A DNA stretch of 64,000 nucleotides from Candidatus Poseidoniaceae archaeon (GTDB lineage Archaea > Thermoplasmatota > Poseidoniia > Poseidoniales > Poseidoniaceae), in assembly GCA_949372645.1 (NCBI GenBank), contig CASIAP010000011.1, positions 1-64,000 on the forward strand, read 5' to 3'. Below the pieces are notes generated by a model. The model was not told the origin of the DNA and did no database searches. It saw only the letters and a list, made by a program, of their open reading frames with translations. Position 1 is the stretch's first letter; each line of letters begins with the position of its first letter. This document shows, in pieces, positions 8,086 through 16,461 of the stretch. Position numbers and translations under genes: made by a program.

Positions 8086-9118
8086 GTAAGTAGGCTGTTT
8101 TTCTCATCCAATCGACAACGGCCTCATCGTTTCCAAGCCAATCAACGATCGAAGTATCCGCAAGATGTCGCCAAGAAACTTCATCATGAGCAGTCCACAA
8201 TTCTTTGTCTTCCAGATCAGGTATTTGACCATCATAATTTGTAGGTAATACATGCAGAGCGATATCGATCTCGATGAGTGAATGGTACCAGGTGCCAATA
8301 GACTTCTCACATATCACTTTCCAACTGAATTCTTCCATGATTTCACGTTCAAGAGCTTGAATAAGCGATTCATTCGGTTCAACTTTACCTCCAGGGAACT
8401 CCCATTTGCCAGAATGTGATTCGGTAACTGAGCGACGAGCGATGAGGTAGTGGTCGTTTTTAGAAATTAAAGCTGCAACAACTGAAAGAACAGGCCGATA
8501 CATCATTCGCTGAAGAATCTCTTGAACAAGTTCCTTGCCTTCGGAAATAGAGCACTTTTCAGATGAAGGAAGATGGAGAAAGAGGCATGGGATATTTTGA
8601 TCATCTGTGTTTGAAGTGGCTTCAAGAGCTGAAAGGGTACGATAGAATGTTTCGTTGCAGAGAAATGTTCCTGCATCATTCGAAAGTTCGCATTCCATCG
8701 ACCAGCCCAAAGGCATCCATGATTCCACCGGGATTGAGATTGATAAATCTCCTGTACCAGTGAGGCTCTGGCCCCTGGTTTGACGACCAGAATTGTCAGG
8801 TATGGGCATGTCGATTCGATCTTGTGCAAGTGTTTCTAACCGGGGCATTTGACATGAGTCACATAACCCGATATGGAGAATTGCATCCCAATGCTGGCCC
8901 TGATGAAGAGCAGAGGAAATTTCGGTTGAACCCGCCAAATCAACAGAGAGTACACGTTTATCGATTGAAACGGTCAGAGGACTTTCAGTGTGTTGACGCA
9001 GGTCAGACCAAGGGTCCTTGAATAGCAGTGTTGAAGGTAAGGTTTCAACTAGTTCACTGGAGATATTACGCTGATGGTGCCCAAATGGCTCAAAACCCGT
9101 CACCAATATCCGAGCCAT
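8072..9118 (-). CDS. Pyroglutamyl peptidase I (C15) fused to MutT-like Nudix hydrolase
   Basis: One 348-residue frame with two enzyme domains. Residues 1-205 are a C15 pyrrolidone-carboxylate peptidase: ILVTGFEPFG at the start, Glu95 in RLETLAQDR, IPDN at 106-109, Cys154 in DAGTFLCNETFY and His182 in LHLP, so the Glu-Cys-His triad is complete. Residues 208-340 are a Nudix hydrolase: SGKWEFPGGKVEPNE leads into the box G244-x5-E250-x7-R258-E259-x2-E262-E263, with Ser265 in place of the usual Gly. The layout resembles MutT/8-oxo-dGTP diphosphatase, and the ARR before the box also fits. The peptidase removes N-terminal pyroglutamate; the Nudix half would clean nucleotide pools. The link between the two is unclear. 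No signal peptide, so cytosolic. Confidence 0.88.
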   Translation of the reverse strand: MARILVTGFEPFGHHQRNISSELVETLPSTLLFKDPWSDLRQHTESPLTVSIDKRVLSVDLAGSTEISSALHQGQHWDAILHIGLCDSCQMPRLETLAQDRIDMPIPDNSGRQTRGQSLTGTGDLSISIPVESWMPLGWSMECELSNDAGTFLCNETFYRTLSALEATSNTDDQNIPCLFLHLPSSEKCSISEGKELVQEILQRMMYRPVLSVVAALISKNDHYLIARRSVTESHSGKWEFPGGKVEPNESLIQALEREIMEEFSWKVICEKSIGTWYHSLIEIDIALHVLPTNYDGQIPDLEDKELWTAHDEVSWRHLADTSIVDWLGNDEAVVDWMRKTAYLPKAK

Positions 9119-9172
9119 ACCGATGCCTTGTCAAGGGGGGCTTTTGATACTCTTGCCGAGAGATTACCCGTC

Positions 9173-9556
9173 ATGTTGACAAATAAGAACCACTACGAAG
9201 GTACAGTGGGGAGTATGGAAGCACATCCAGAATTGATTCTTTCTCTCACGAATGAAGAGAAACATGGGATACTTGATTGGCGTCCAATCCGATTGTTTCG
9301 TGAAATTTGGAAAGAAATCACGTTTGGAGTAGGATTTTGGGGAACTTTGCGTCCATTGATCACAGCGTTCTTGGCAATCATTCCATTTATGTTCCTTGGT
9401 CAGCACTTTAATCGACAACATCGTAAGGCCTTTGACTGGACAATGCTCCAAATCCCACTTGCTCTAACAATTGTTCTTTGGCCAGGATTGTGGCTCTACT
9501 CAATATTTCATGCATGGCGAGAAGCCACCAAGCAAATTGCAGCCGGGTCCGACTAA
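9173..9556 (+). CDS. Small membrane protein, two helices
   Basis: About 127 residues from ATG 9173; ATG 9215, closely preceded by GGGGAGT, is an equally good start. A polar N-terminus is followed by two hydrophobic helices (TLRPLITAFLAIIPFMFLG and PLALTIVLWPGLWLYSIF), separated by a basic HFNRQHRKAFDW loop, and a short amphipathic end. It does not match a family I know. It is divergent from the peptidase/Nudix gene and its stop overlaps the zincin lipoprotein stop by 4 bp. Confidence 0.65.
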   Translation: MLTNKNHYEGTVGSMEAHPELILSLTNEEKHGILDWRPIRLFREIWKEITFGVGFWGTLRPLITAFLAIIPFMFLGQHFNRQHRKAFDWTMLQIPLALTIVLWPGLWLYSIFHAWREATKQIAAGSD

Positions 9557-10344
9557 GGAGTCCACAACTGATCAGTGCATGGTATTGAACCATCGGCTAA
9601 CCCAATCAAATCGTTTTTGTCATCAACATCAAACTCGGTCGGCAATTCATTGTCAAAGAAATTTGCAATACTTGAAGATTCAATTGCCCAATACATGACT
9701 GAGTCTTCATTACTCGAGTGACCTGGTTTGGAACTATCTTCATGATCTGCCGGAGATGTATATACTGTGTTGACCAAGCCTAAAAGGTGACCAAATTCAT
9801 GAATAAGAACACTGTTTTCAATTTTTTCTGCAGAGGGACGCCGGAAAACATTTTCTGCATCATCGATAGAATCTTTGAAAATAGATATCGTCGATGCGTC
9901 AACGGCAACTCCTAGCACACTGGTATCATGATAGGTTCCTGAAGGGAAAATGACTTGCCAATAAAGGGTAGAGTCATCTCTTGGGTCGTGACTTTTTTCC
10001 TCCCATCCAGAGGTACGAATATCACTTGCTTGCCAAACTTCCCTGTCACCAAAATCAGTTTCAGTGAAGAGTATTTCAATACCCTTTGGCTTAGCACATA
10101 CTGATTCCAGACGTTCTTTCAACATATCAGTCGATGTTGTTTCAGGTTGGTAGCCGAGTTCATAGTCAATTTCAATCACCATTGAGGTATAGGTCGAGTC
10201 ATCAAGACACGCAAGTGTTAATCCACCGGGAATCCCACGATTCGAACCGGAATTTAAAAGACCATCAGTGCCAAGACAGCCAGAGAGTATTGGGGATATG
10301 AGCACAACGAGTATCCCGAAGCAGATGCGGACGCCTTTCTCCAT
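9553..10344 (-). CDS. Zinc metalloprotease-like lipoprotein (HEFGHLLGLVN)
   Basis: A 263-residue exported lipoprotein: signal peptide with lipobox ILSGC (Cys23), then a zincin domain. HEFGH at 182-186 gives two zinc His and the catalytic Glu. It continues LLGLVN, so the position where metzincins have the third His or Asp is Asn192. A Met-turn-like VMYW lies at 216-219, and His201 or His209 in between could supply the third ligand. This GLVN variety resembles archaeal and bacterial extracellular zincins with a His-rich loop before the VMYW. It follows the 150-residue protein by 37 bp in a minus-strand surface cluster and would act outside the membrane, on a protein or peptide. Confidence 0.8.
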   Translation of the reverse strand: MEKGVRICFGILVVLISPILSGCLGTDGLLNSGSNRGIPGGLTLACLDDSTYTSMVIEIDYELGYQPETTSTDMLKERLESVCAKPKGIEILFTETDFGDREVWQASDIRTSGWEEKSHDPRDDSTLYWQVIFPSGTYHDTSVLGVAVDASTISIFKDSIDDAENVFRRPSAEKIENSVLIHEFGHLLGLVNTVYTSPADHEDSSKPGHSSNEDSVMYWAIESSSIANFFDNELPTEFDVDDKNDLIGLADGSIPCTDQLWTP

Positions 10345-10381
10345 GATGGCCGGTGCAGGTGGTTATTTTCAAACCCATTGC

Positions 10382-10834
10382 TCACCAGTCTTCTGGAATT
10401 TCAAGGGGTGAGAACAGTTGACCTGGACCTTTCGCTTTGGCCAATTGGGTCCGAGAGAGAGCCTCCCAAGGGCGCAGTGCCAGTAATCCTTCAGCCAATG
10501 AGGCATCGATTTCAACAAGTGTCACACGGACAAGGGTGGCTAAAATGTCCATTCTATCTGCATCAATAATTTTGAATATTTTTTCAAGGTCAAACGTGAA
10601 ATCATTACTATCACTTTCTGGAGTTTCAATTGCCCAAGGGTGGGTTACTGAATCTGGGAAGGTTTGTTGGGTGGCATTGATGTGGTCATCTAAGGAACGT
10701 GAAAGGCCAGCAATATGCTTACTCAGAACAAGACTCACTTCAATCAATGGCATGCTTAACTGATTGATGAGATTGACCATCCGTTCTTGCAGAGTTACCA
10801 TGCCATCAACGGCCGAGGCCTCTTCCTCAGTCAT
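10382..10834 (-). CDS. Small cytosolic protein, function unknown
   Basis: A 150-residue acidic protein without signal peptide or membrane helix. The first half (about 1-60) is predicted helical with heptad-like Leu, Ile and Val spacing (for example NLINQLSMPLIEVSLVLSKH). The second half includes LATLVRVTLVEIDASLAEGL and ends in Pro-Glu-Asp-Trp. It starts nine bases after the TGA of the C-terminal tail of the 1783-residue surface protein and ends 37 bp before the zincin lipoprotein, so all three are probably one transcript. A role as a cytosolic partner of the surface protein's tail is a guess. Confidence 0.7.
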   Translation of the reverse strand: MTEEEASAVDGMVTLQERMVNLINQLSMPLIEVSLVLSKHIAGLSRSLDDHINATQQTFPDSVTHPWAIETPESDSNDFTFDLEKIFKIIDADRMDILATLVRVTLVEIDASLAEGLLALRPWEALSRTQLAKAKGPGQLFSPLEIPEDW

Positions 10835-10843
10835 ATGAACAAC

Positions 10844-11060
10844 TCATTTGGTCATTGCATCAACGTACTGCCATCCGAAGTGGTTCCATTGATCTTGAGT
10901 CCATCCCTGGGGCAAGCCAGTAGGTGGAATTGGTGGAGGGGCACGTTGTGCTGGTGAATCATTAGGAACTGAACCGTTCAAGGCATTCGGGATTCCACCC
11001 ACAGCACTGTCAGAGATGTTATCGGTGGTATTCTGAACGACGTTAGGGGATGCCTGAAGA
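10844..11060 (-). pseudogene. Displaced C-terminal tail of the 1783-residue surface protein
   Basis: A minus-strand frame here continues the large surface protein after its premature TAA at 11043. It is rich in Asn, Ser and Pro, then has a Pro run and ends GWTQDQWNHFGWQY followed by VDAMTK. This end is the Gly-Trp-Thr ... Gln-Trp ... Gly ... Tyr tail common on membrane-anchored surface proteins of this lineage. Dropping one base near 11055 (for example one G of TCAGGC) makes both parts a single frame. Either a recent frameshift, a sequence error, or a tail lost in this strain. The long minus-strand frame that contains it begins at 11113, inside the other gene, and is not separately meaningful. 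Confidence 0.65.
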
Positions 11061-14000
11061 TTTGTCCTCCGAAGGTGCTGAAGTGGCCAGAGGTGCAACT
11101 GTTGGTTGAACATTTCCTGAGAATGGAACTTCAGGGTTTGGCGGAGGGAACGTCAACCCGACTGGAGGAGGTACACCTGATGTGAGATCAGGCAACACCT
11201 TTGAGTGATTTAACTCATCAATTACTTCGGCTGTTTGGTCTTCGACTCCACCTTCAAATTCACCCGAGCGAATACGTCGATTCATGACCAGCAGCCACAT
11301 TGCAAGACTGAGTGAGATTAATGCAACCAGATAGAGAACGATACTGAACGTGCCTTCCTGAGCTTGAAGTGCGAGGGCTTCTCCGTCCCGAATTGTTTCC
11401 TCTTTGATGAGTAAAGGGTCAATGGATTTACGATCCATTTCAACTTCATCAACCAAAACAAGAAGACGGAAATTGATATTTTCACCTGCTTTGACATTGG
11501 CGACTGTTGGGAGTGTTCCTGTAACAAATGCTCCAGCAGTAGCCACAAGGTCGACACGTGCTGTATCTTCCCAGAAACCACCATTAACGGCTCTTTGCAA
11601 TACAAATGCCACGTCACCCTTACCTCCGAGATTACGTACTTCAAAGTCGAGTCCTACAGTTTGATCCATTATTGGACTTGGATCATCCCAAGAAAAAGAG
11701 CTGGAATCAGCATCGAAGTCAATACTTGGTCCAAGCAAAGCCAAGGACCATGAAGCGATGGGTTGAGTAATCGAATTACCCAGAGTGTTGAATGGATTCC
11801 CTGCCGAATCAGAACCAGAGACCCAGACATCAACCATATAGGATGGTAGCAGTGTTGTCGCACCAGAGTCGGTAAGGTCAAGATTACCGGTCCAAAAGAA
11901 TTGGCCACCGAAAGGTGTGGTTTCAGGTAGAGGAACACTACCTCGAGAGATTTCTGCCTCACCTGCCCGAACACGATAATGTAAAACTGCAGGTTCATCG
12001 AGGTCAAATCCATAATCATCAATAGTTTCAAGCATTACTTGCAAATTACCACAAGAGCCGATTGAAAGGTCTGAACCTGATACGACATTATCCAACGATA
12101 CATCCCCAATATTCGGGCGAGAACTGTCGACTGCCAAACGAACCCGTTGGAAGGATGATGTTTCATCCATCGCCAAGCCAGGTAAATCATTGAGGCCTAA
12201 ACGTAAGTCAAGGTGACCAGATGGTACGGAAGGAATCAACAAATCAAGGCTAAACTCACCATCTTCACGGGTTGAGGTCGTCCAGGTATTATCATAATCT
12301 CCAAAGACGACATCAAATGAACCTGCAGGTGCAGGAGTTTCATCTTCCGAGAAGAGGACTCGCCCGTTAATGCGTAATGCTTGTCCAGCACCAATGAGGG
12401 TTTCTTTGAAATCCGAGTTGTAGTGATTGGTCCCATCACGTAATTCGACTGCACGAATATGACCTTCCGTGGTATCAAACCTGAAGTCATTATCAAGGCT
12501 CCAAGCATCGTTTCCTAAGCCCGCAGTGGTCTGGAAACAGGGCGTAACTTCGCCCTCGTTGCATGGTAAATCAGTTACTAAAATCTTTGGAATTATGAGA
12601 CTGACACCGTTGGTGTCAAATGATTCAGGAAATGTCCATGTTAATTGGAATCGGGCAAGTATTTTGATGATGGAGTTATTGTTTTCATCGATTTTAACGC
12701 TTGAGTAGAGGTTTGATACTGCAATATTTGCAGATCCTGATTCCATCACAGCAATTGGGGTTCCGTCTGGGCCGTTGGTCAAAGAGATGAAGATAGAAGT
12801 TTCATCATCATTGAAATTCCCACCGAGAGCGAGTTGGATATATTGAATATCCTGCCAACCATTACGGTCTGAAAGAAGGATTTGAGCAGTGTATGAGATT
12901 CCAGGGTGGAGTGGTGATTGGTCATCGTGACCCAGTATTGTTGAATTATCAAGATCAAGTTCCGGTTCAAATTCGACACGAATTTTGTAAGTACCTAAAT
13001 CGTTTTCCCAATTTGGAGTTACTTCACCAGGGACATATCCGCAAGCGATGTTGCTGTCGGGACAGACCGGACCACCGCCCATTACAATCGCATTATTTTG
13101 TGCATCCGTTCCGGAAACAAAGTAAGAAACACGTTGCCCATGTTGAAGCATTGAGTCATCGATAAGACTATCAAAAATATTCAATCCACCAGTTTGAGTA
13201 TCCGGTGATGTAATCGTTTTCATTTCATATTCATCAGAATTTGGTAGACCATCAAAGTTGTAATCGCTGCAACCAATTGAAACGCTGGCCTTGCAACCAA
13301 GCCAATAATGCAGAGTAATTTGACTTGGAGGATCAACTGAATCTTGAACAAGAATACTGATTGCTTGACCACCCGGAGAAGGGGGGCCTGCATGACGCTC
13401 GCTTCCATCTGCCGGAGTCGATGAAAGTACAAGTGGTGAGTTTCCATCCAATACCAATCGGATTGTATTGTAACCTGGGTTTGCATATACCGAACCGTTT
13501 TTCATTTGTACAGCTTGAACATAGAAAATCATGCCACCTGGTGTAGATTCAAGCGGTGATTGGAACGTAAGATTATACCCACCAAATGCTGGATTTTGTT
13601 CTTGAGCCAAGAGCGTTGGTTCCCCTATTGGATCTCCATCAAAGGTGACGTTTTGCCCGAGCACTTGTAGCATAAATTGCCCAGCTAAAGGAGTGAGTTG
13701 TGAATTTTGGAAATGTATACTTCCGGTGAACGAGAGGTTGAAACCACCCCGCACCCAATCCAGTGGGGAGAGTTCACGACCAGTTTCGTCAAAGACACGT
13801 AACCCATCCAACTGGATATCATTTTCGACAATGACGTCTAAACCATCGGTTTCCCAAGCTGCTACTGCTTGGCCTAAATCATCCTCAATGGAAATGAGTG
13901 CTTGCATCTTACTTTCATCATCCCATGTCCAATTGACTAAAATTGGAATCCGGATGGAAACCATGCCATCTGAATCAGTGACTGATGTGCAATTCGCTAC

Positions 14001-16394
14001 ATCAAATTGTACGATTCCTCCTGCATCACTCACCAAAGAGCAGGTATCGCCTCTTTCCCAATCAAATGCTGGATTTTCACCATATGAATTGTTCAGAGCA
14101 ATGAGGGCTTCAGTAACTTTGTCAACTTCATCACCTGGAGCAATTCGAATCTGAAGATTTCGATAGATGCCATCGGGAGAAAGTAGACCGCCCTCTAATG
14201 TAGCATCAATTACACGAGTCTGCATCTGATAGGCGATATCAATGTTTGATATTTTCACCCGTCCAGAGGTTGCAGCTTTCACTGCGATAGGGATAAGTAC
14301 ATCACCATCTCCATTCCGAGGAATCATGGAGTTAAACGCTTGAACAAGTGATGGTTGAGATTTTACCTCAACATTTACAATTGATTCATCACTTGCAGTG
14401 ACTGCTGACTCATTCAAGAAAAGAAGAGATTCCCAATCCCAAATGAGATCATTGCCAACGTCTAATTTTGGACGGTCTGGATAACCTTCTTCATATTCCA
14501 TGGTGATCGAGTCAATAATGGGTGAAAACGAAGTATCGGATGACAATAAACTCACTGTATAACGAATAGTATCTCCGGCCTCTGTTGATGGGAAACTTAC
14601 TTCTTGGTTATTCAATGCTGGAAGCCAGGAAGAACCATTATCATTTGAAACCTGAACCTGCATGGAAGTGCCAGACGGAATATCAGCAACCCAATTCGGC
14701 CTTACTTTACCGACTTTTGTACCGGTTGTGTAAGGGGGAGAAGTCCAACTTCCAGATGGGGAGTACTCGGTTGAATATTCAACATCAACCCACCATGAAA
14801 CTGCTGTTGAACCAATTAATTGTGCCTTCCAAACCAAATCATTGCCAGGATAAGAAAAATGAATTGTTGTATTCGATTCTACGGACTCCCAGTGTGTTCC
14901 GTTATCTGCAGAAACCCAATAATCGACCCGATCACCTATCGAGGCAGCAGACCAATAGGTTTGCATATTTACGCTCAAGATTGGATCGACTGATTCAGTA
15001 ACTGGGCCAAACCATGTCGTAGTCCCAGGGGCTGGAGTGGTTTTGTATTGCCATCCAGTACCATACTCACGGTAGTACAAAGTTGCCGAAGACCATGTGG
15101 AATATCCACAATCGACAGTGACGAACCGAGTACCGTCAAATTGGAGTCCGTAACCAAGAGCAGAAAGCAATCTTGAACCGGATTGTGGAACTAAAGAAGT
15201 GGAAGTTCCAGAAATTGTCCAAGCTTCCAATTGATCTTTGTCTTGACTCGAAGTACCTTTCTGACAGCGCATGAAGAAAGTGGTTTCATTGACTTCTAAT
15301 CCACGAACTTGTTGTCCACTCTTGCCACACTCCCAAGAACTTCCAGATGAGGAGGAAAAGGAATACATGTCCTGACCGCGCGTATATTGACCATCGGGCT
15401 GATCTCCGAAAATGTATGGAACAATACGTCTTTGAGCGTTATGGACAACCCAAACCTCATCTGTCATTCTGTCATAAGCAATTGCTGTGTATTCGGAATA
15501 TTGAGGTGATATATCGTATGAATCGATACATTTCCAGGTATCATCTCTCGAGATATCCATCTCAAGAACACGATGGTATTGAGTTGGAGCCGATGAGGAG
15601 TAATGGTAACGATAGCCTGAGAGAATTGCAAACATTCGTTCATCATCAGTGATGGTCCAATCTCGGAAACCATAACTCCCATAGTATGAACTTGAATGAA
15701 GCGTAGGGAGCGTACATTGGCCTTGATCTAACGTAATAACTGATTCTTTGGTTGCATTATTTGGATAAAGGCGATGAACAATATTCTGGAATGTAGAAGT
15801 ACTCCATGTTGACATGAAGAGCCAATCGTGATGCTTCAAAATGGCACCTTGAGATTGTTTCATAAGATTGGTTGAAGTTTTCAGAGCTTGTTGTGAGAAT
15901 CTACTTTCTGTAGAATTTGAAGTATGGGGTTGTCGAACAGCGTATGAACCATTATCGAGCCATGCATCTGATACCGAATTTTCAATTTCATCGTATCCAT
16001 GTGGGAAGAAAGTCGTTGATCGATTGGAAAAGGCCAAACTCAAGTCGCCACTCCGTGCATCAGTGGCAGAAGAAGTGCCTTCAATCCATTCATCTCGGTC
16101 ATCAGTAACAGTTTGACTCCATCCCGTAGCTGAGGCACCTGAAAGAGTCATTGAAACTTCGGTGACTAAGGCTCCCTTGGGCAATGAAACCATTGCCCCA
16201 ACATCAGGATTAGCCCCTTGGTATAATGCGACATATTCGCTTGAACCATCGTGCAGTGAGTAAATGTGACGGGAGACTCCCGCAGCATCAGCAGATCCTA
16301 CCACAACATCTGCCAATGGACCCATTGGTGAAAGAACCAAGATGCCAAAAAGGATGAACATTATTCCGCGGCCATTGGATGAATCGTTCTGCAT
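11043..16394 (-). CDS. Giant membrane-anchored surface protein (1783 aa)
   Basis: Exported protein with a signal peptide in the first 38 residues and one C-terminal membrane helix (about 1680-1703, LYLVALISLSLAMWLLVM) followed by basic RRIR and a cytosolic tail. The outside portion is almost all beta-rich, Asn/Ser/Thr-rich sequence with many N-x-S/T sites. Early residues have a propeller-like character with repeated Trp and Asp. The middle and end show Ig-like segments with large spacing, including one with paired Cys (CKASVSIGCSDYNFDG), a short calcium-binding-like loop. I recognise no catalytic motif. ATG 16394 is preceded by GGGGGG at a good distance. The reading frame stops early at 11043 because of an apparent 1-bp frameshift; the tail continues in another frame. 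It follows the TSP3 protein by 67 bp. Confidence 0.85.
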   Translation of the reverse strand: MQNDSSNGRGIMFILFGILVLSPMGPLADVVVGSADAAGVSRHIYSLHDGSSEYVALYQGANPDVGAMVSLPKGALVTEVSMTLSGASATGWSQTVTDDRDEWIEGTSSATDARSGDLSLAFSNRSTTFFPHGYDEIENSVSDAWLDNGSYAVRQPHTSNSTESRFSQQALKTSTNLMKQSQGAILKHHDWLFMSTWSTSTFQNIVHRLYPNNATKESVITLDQGQCTLPTLHSSSYYGSYGFRDWTITDDERMFAILSGYRYHYSSSAPTQYHRVLEMDISRDDTWKCIDSYDISPQYSEYTAIAYDRMTDEVWVVHNAQRRIVPYIFGDQPDGQYTRGQDMYSFSSSSGSSWECGKSGQQVRGLEVNETTFFMRCQKGTSSQDKDQLEAWTISGTSTSLVPQSGSRLLSALGYGLQFDGTRFVTVDCGYSTWSSATLYYREYGTGWQYKTTPAPGTTTWFGPVTESVDPILSVNMQTYWSAASIGDRVDYWVSADNGTHWESVESNTTIHFSYPGNDLVWKAQLIGSTAVSWWVDVEYSTEYSPSGSWTSPPYTTGTKVGKVRPNWVADIPSGTSMQVQVSNDNGSSWLPALNNQEVSFPSTEAGDTIRYTVSLLSSDTSFSPIIDSITMEYEEGYPDRPKLDVGNDLIWDWESLLFLNESAVTASDESIVNVEVKSQPSLVQAFNSMIPRNGDGDVLIPIAVKAATSGRVKISNIDIAYQMQTRVIDATLEGGLLSPDGIYRNLQIRIAPGDEVDKVTEALIALNNSYGENPAFDWERGDTCSLVSDAGGIVQFDVANCTSVTDSDGMVSIRIPILVNWTWDDESKMQALISIEDDLGQAVAAWETDGLDVIVENDIQLDGLRVFDETGRELSPLDWVRGGFNLSFTGSIHFQNSQLTPLAGQFMLQVLGQNVTFDGDPIGEPTLLAQEQNPAFGGYNLTFQSPLESTPGGMIFYVQAVQMKNGSVYANPGYNTIRLVLDGNSPLVLSSTPADGSERHAGPPSPGGQAISILVQDSVDPPSQITLHYWLGCKASVSIGCSDYNFDGLPNSDEYEMKTITSPDTQTGGLNIFDSLIDDSMLQHGQRVSYFVSGTDAQNNAIVMGGGPVCPDSNIACGYVPGEVTPNWENDLGTYKIRVEFEPELDLDNSTILGHDDQSPLHPGISYTAQILLSDRNGWQDIQYIQLALGGNFNDDETSIFISLTNGPDGTPIAVMESGSANIAVSNLYSSVKIDENNNSIIKILARFQLTWTFPESFDTNGVSLIIPKILVTDLPCNEGEVTPCFQTTAGLGNDAWSLDNDFRFDTTEGHIRAVELRDGTNHYNSDFKETLIGAGQALRINGRVLFSEDETPAPAGSFDVVFGDYDNTWTTSTREDGEFSLDLLIPSVPSGHLDLRLGLNDLPGLAMDETSSFQRVRLAVDSSRPNIGDVSLDNVVSGSDLSIGSCGNLQVMLETIDDYGFDLDEPAVLHYRVRAGEAEISRGSVPLPETTPFGGQFFWTGNLDLTDSGATTLLPSYMVDVWVSGSDSAGNPFNTLGNSITQPIASWSLALLGPSIDFDADSSSFSWDDPSPIMDQTVGLDFEVRNLGGKGDVAFVLQRAVNGGFWEDTARVDLVATAGAFVTGTLPTVANVKAGENINFRLLVLVDEVEMDRKSIDPLLIKEETIRDGEALALQAQEGTFSIVLYLVALISLSLAMWLLVMNRRIRSGEFEGGVEDQTAEVIDELNHSKVLPDLTSGVPPPVGLTFPPPNPEVPFSGNVQPTVAPLATSAPSEDKSSGIP

Positions 16395-16461
16395 ATCTGC
16401 CCCCCTTTTTATGGCTTAGAGCCTTTGGCCTTTGAACCATACGCATACTCGTTACTCAAAA

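Noticed and set aside
14585-15001. Plus-strand 138-residue frame inside the 1783-residue gene
   Set aside because: It lies wholly antisense to a long well-formed surface protein gene and has no protein-like composition or ribosome site.
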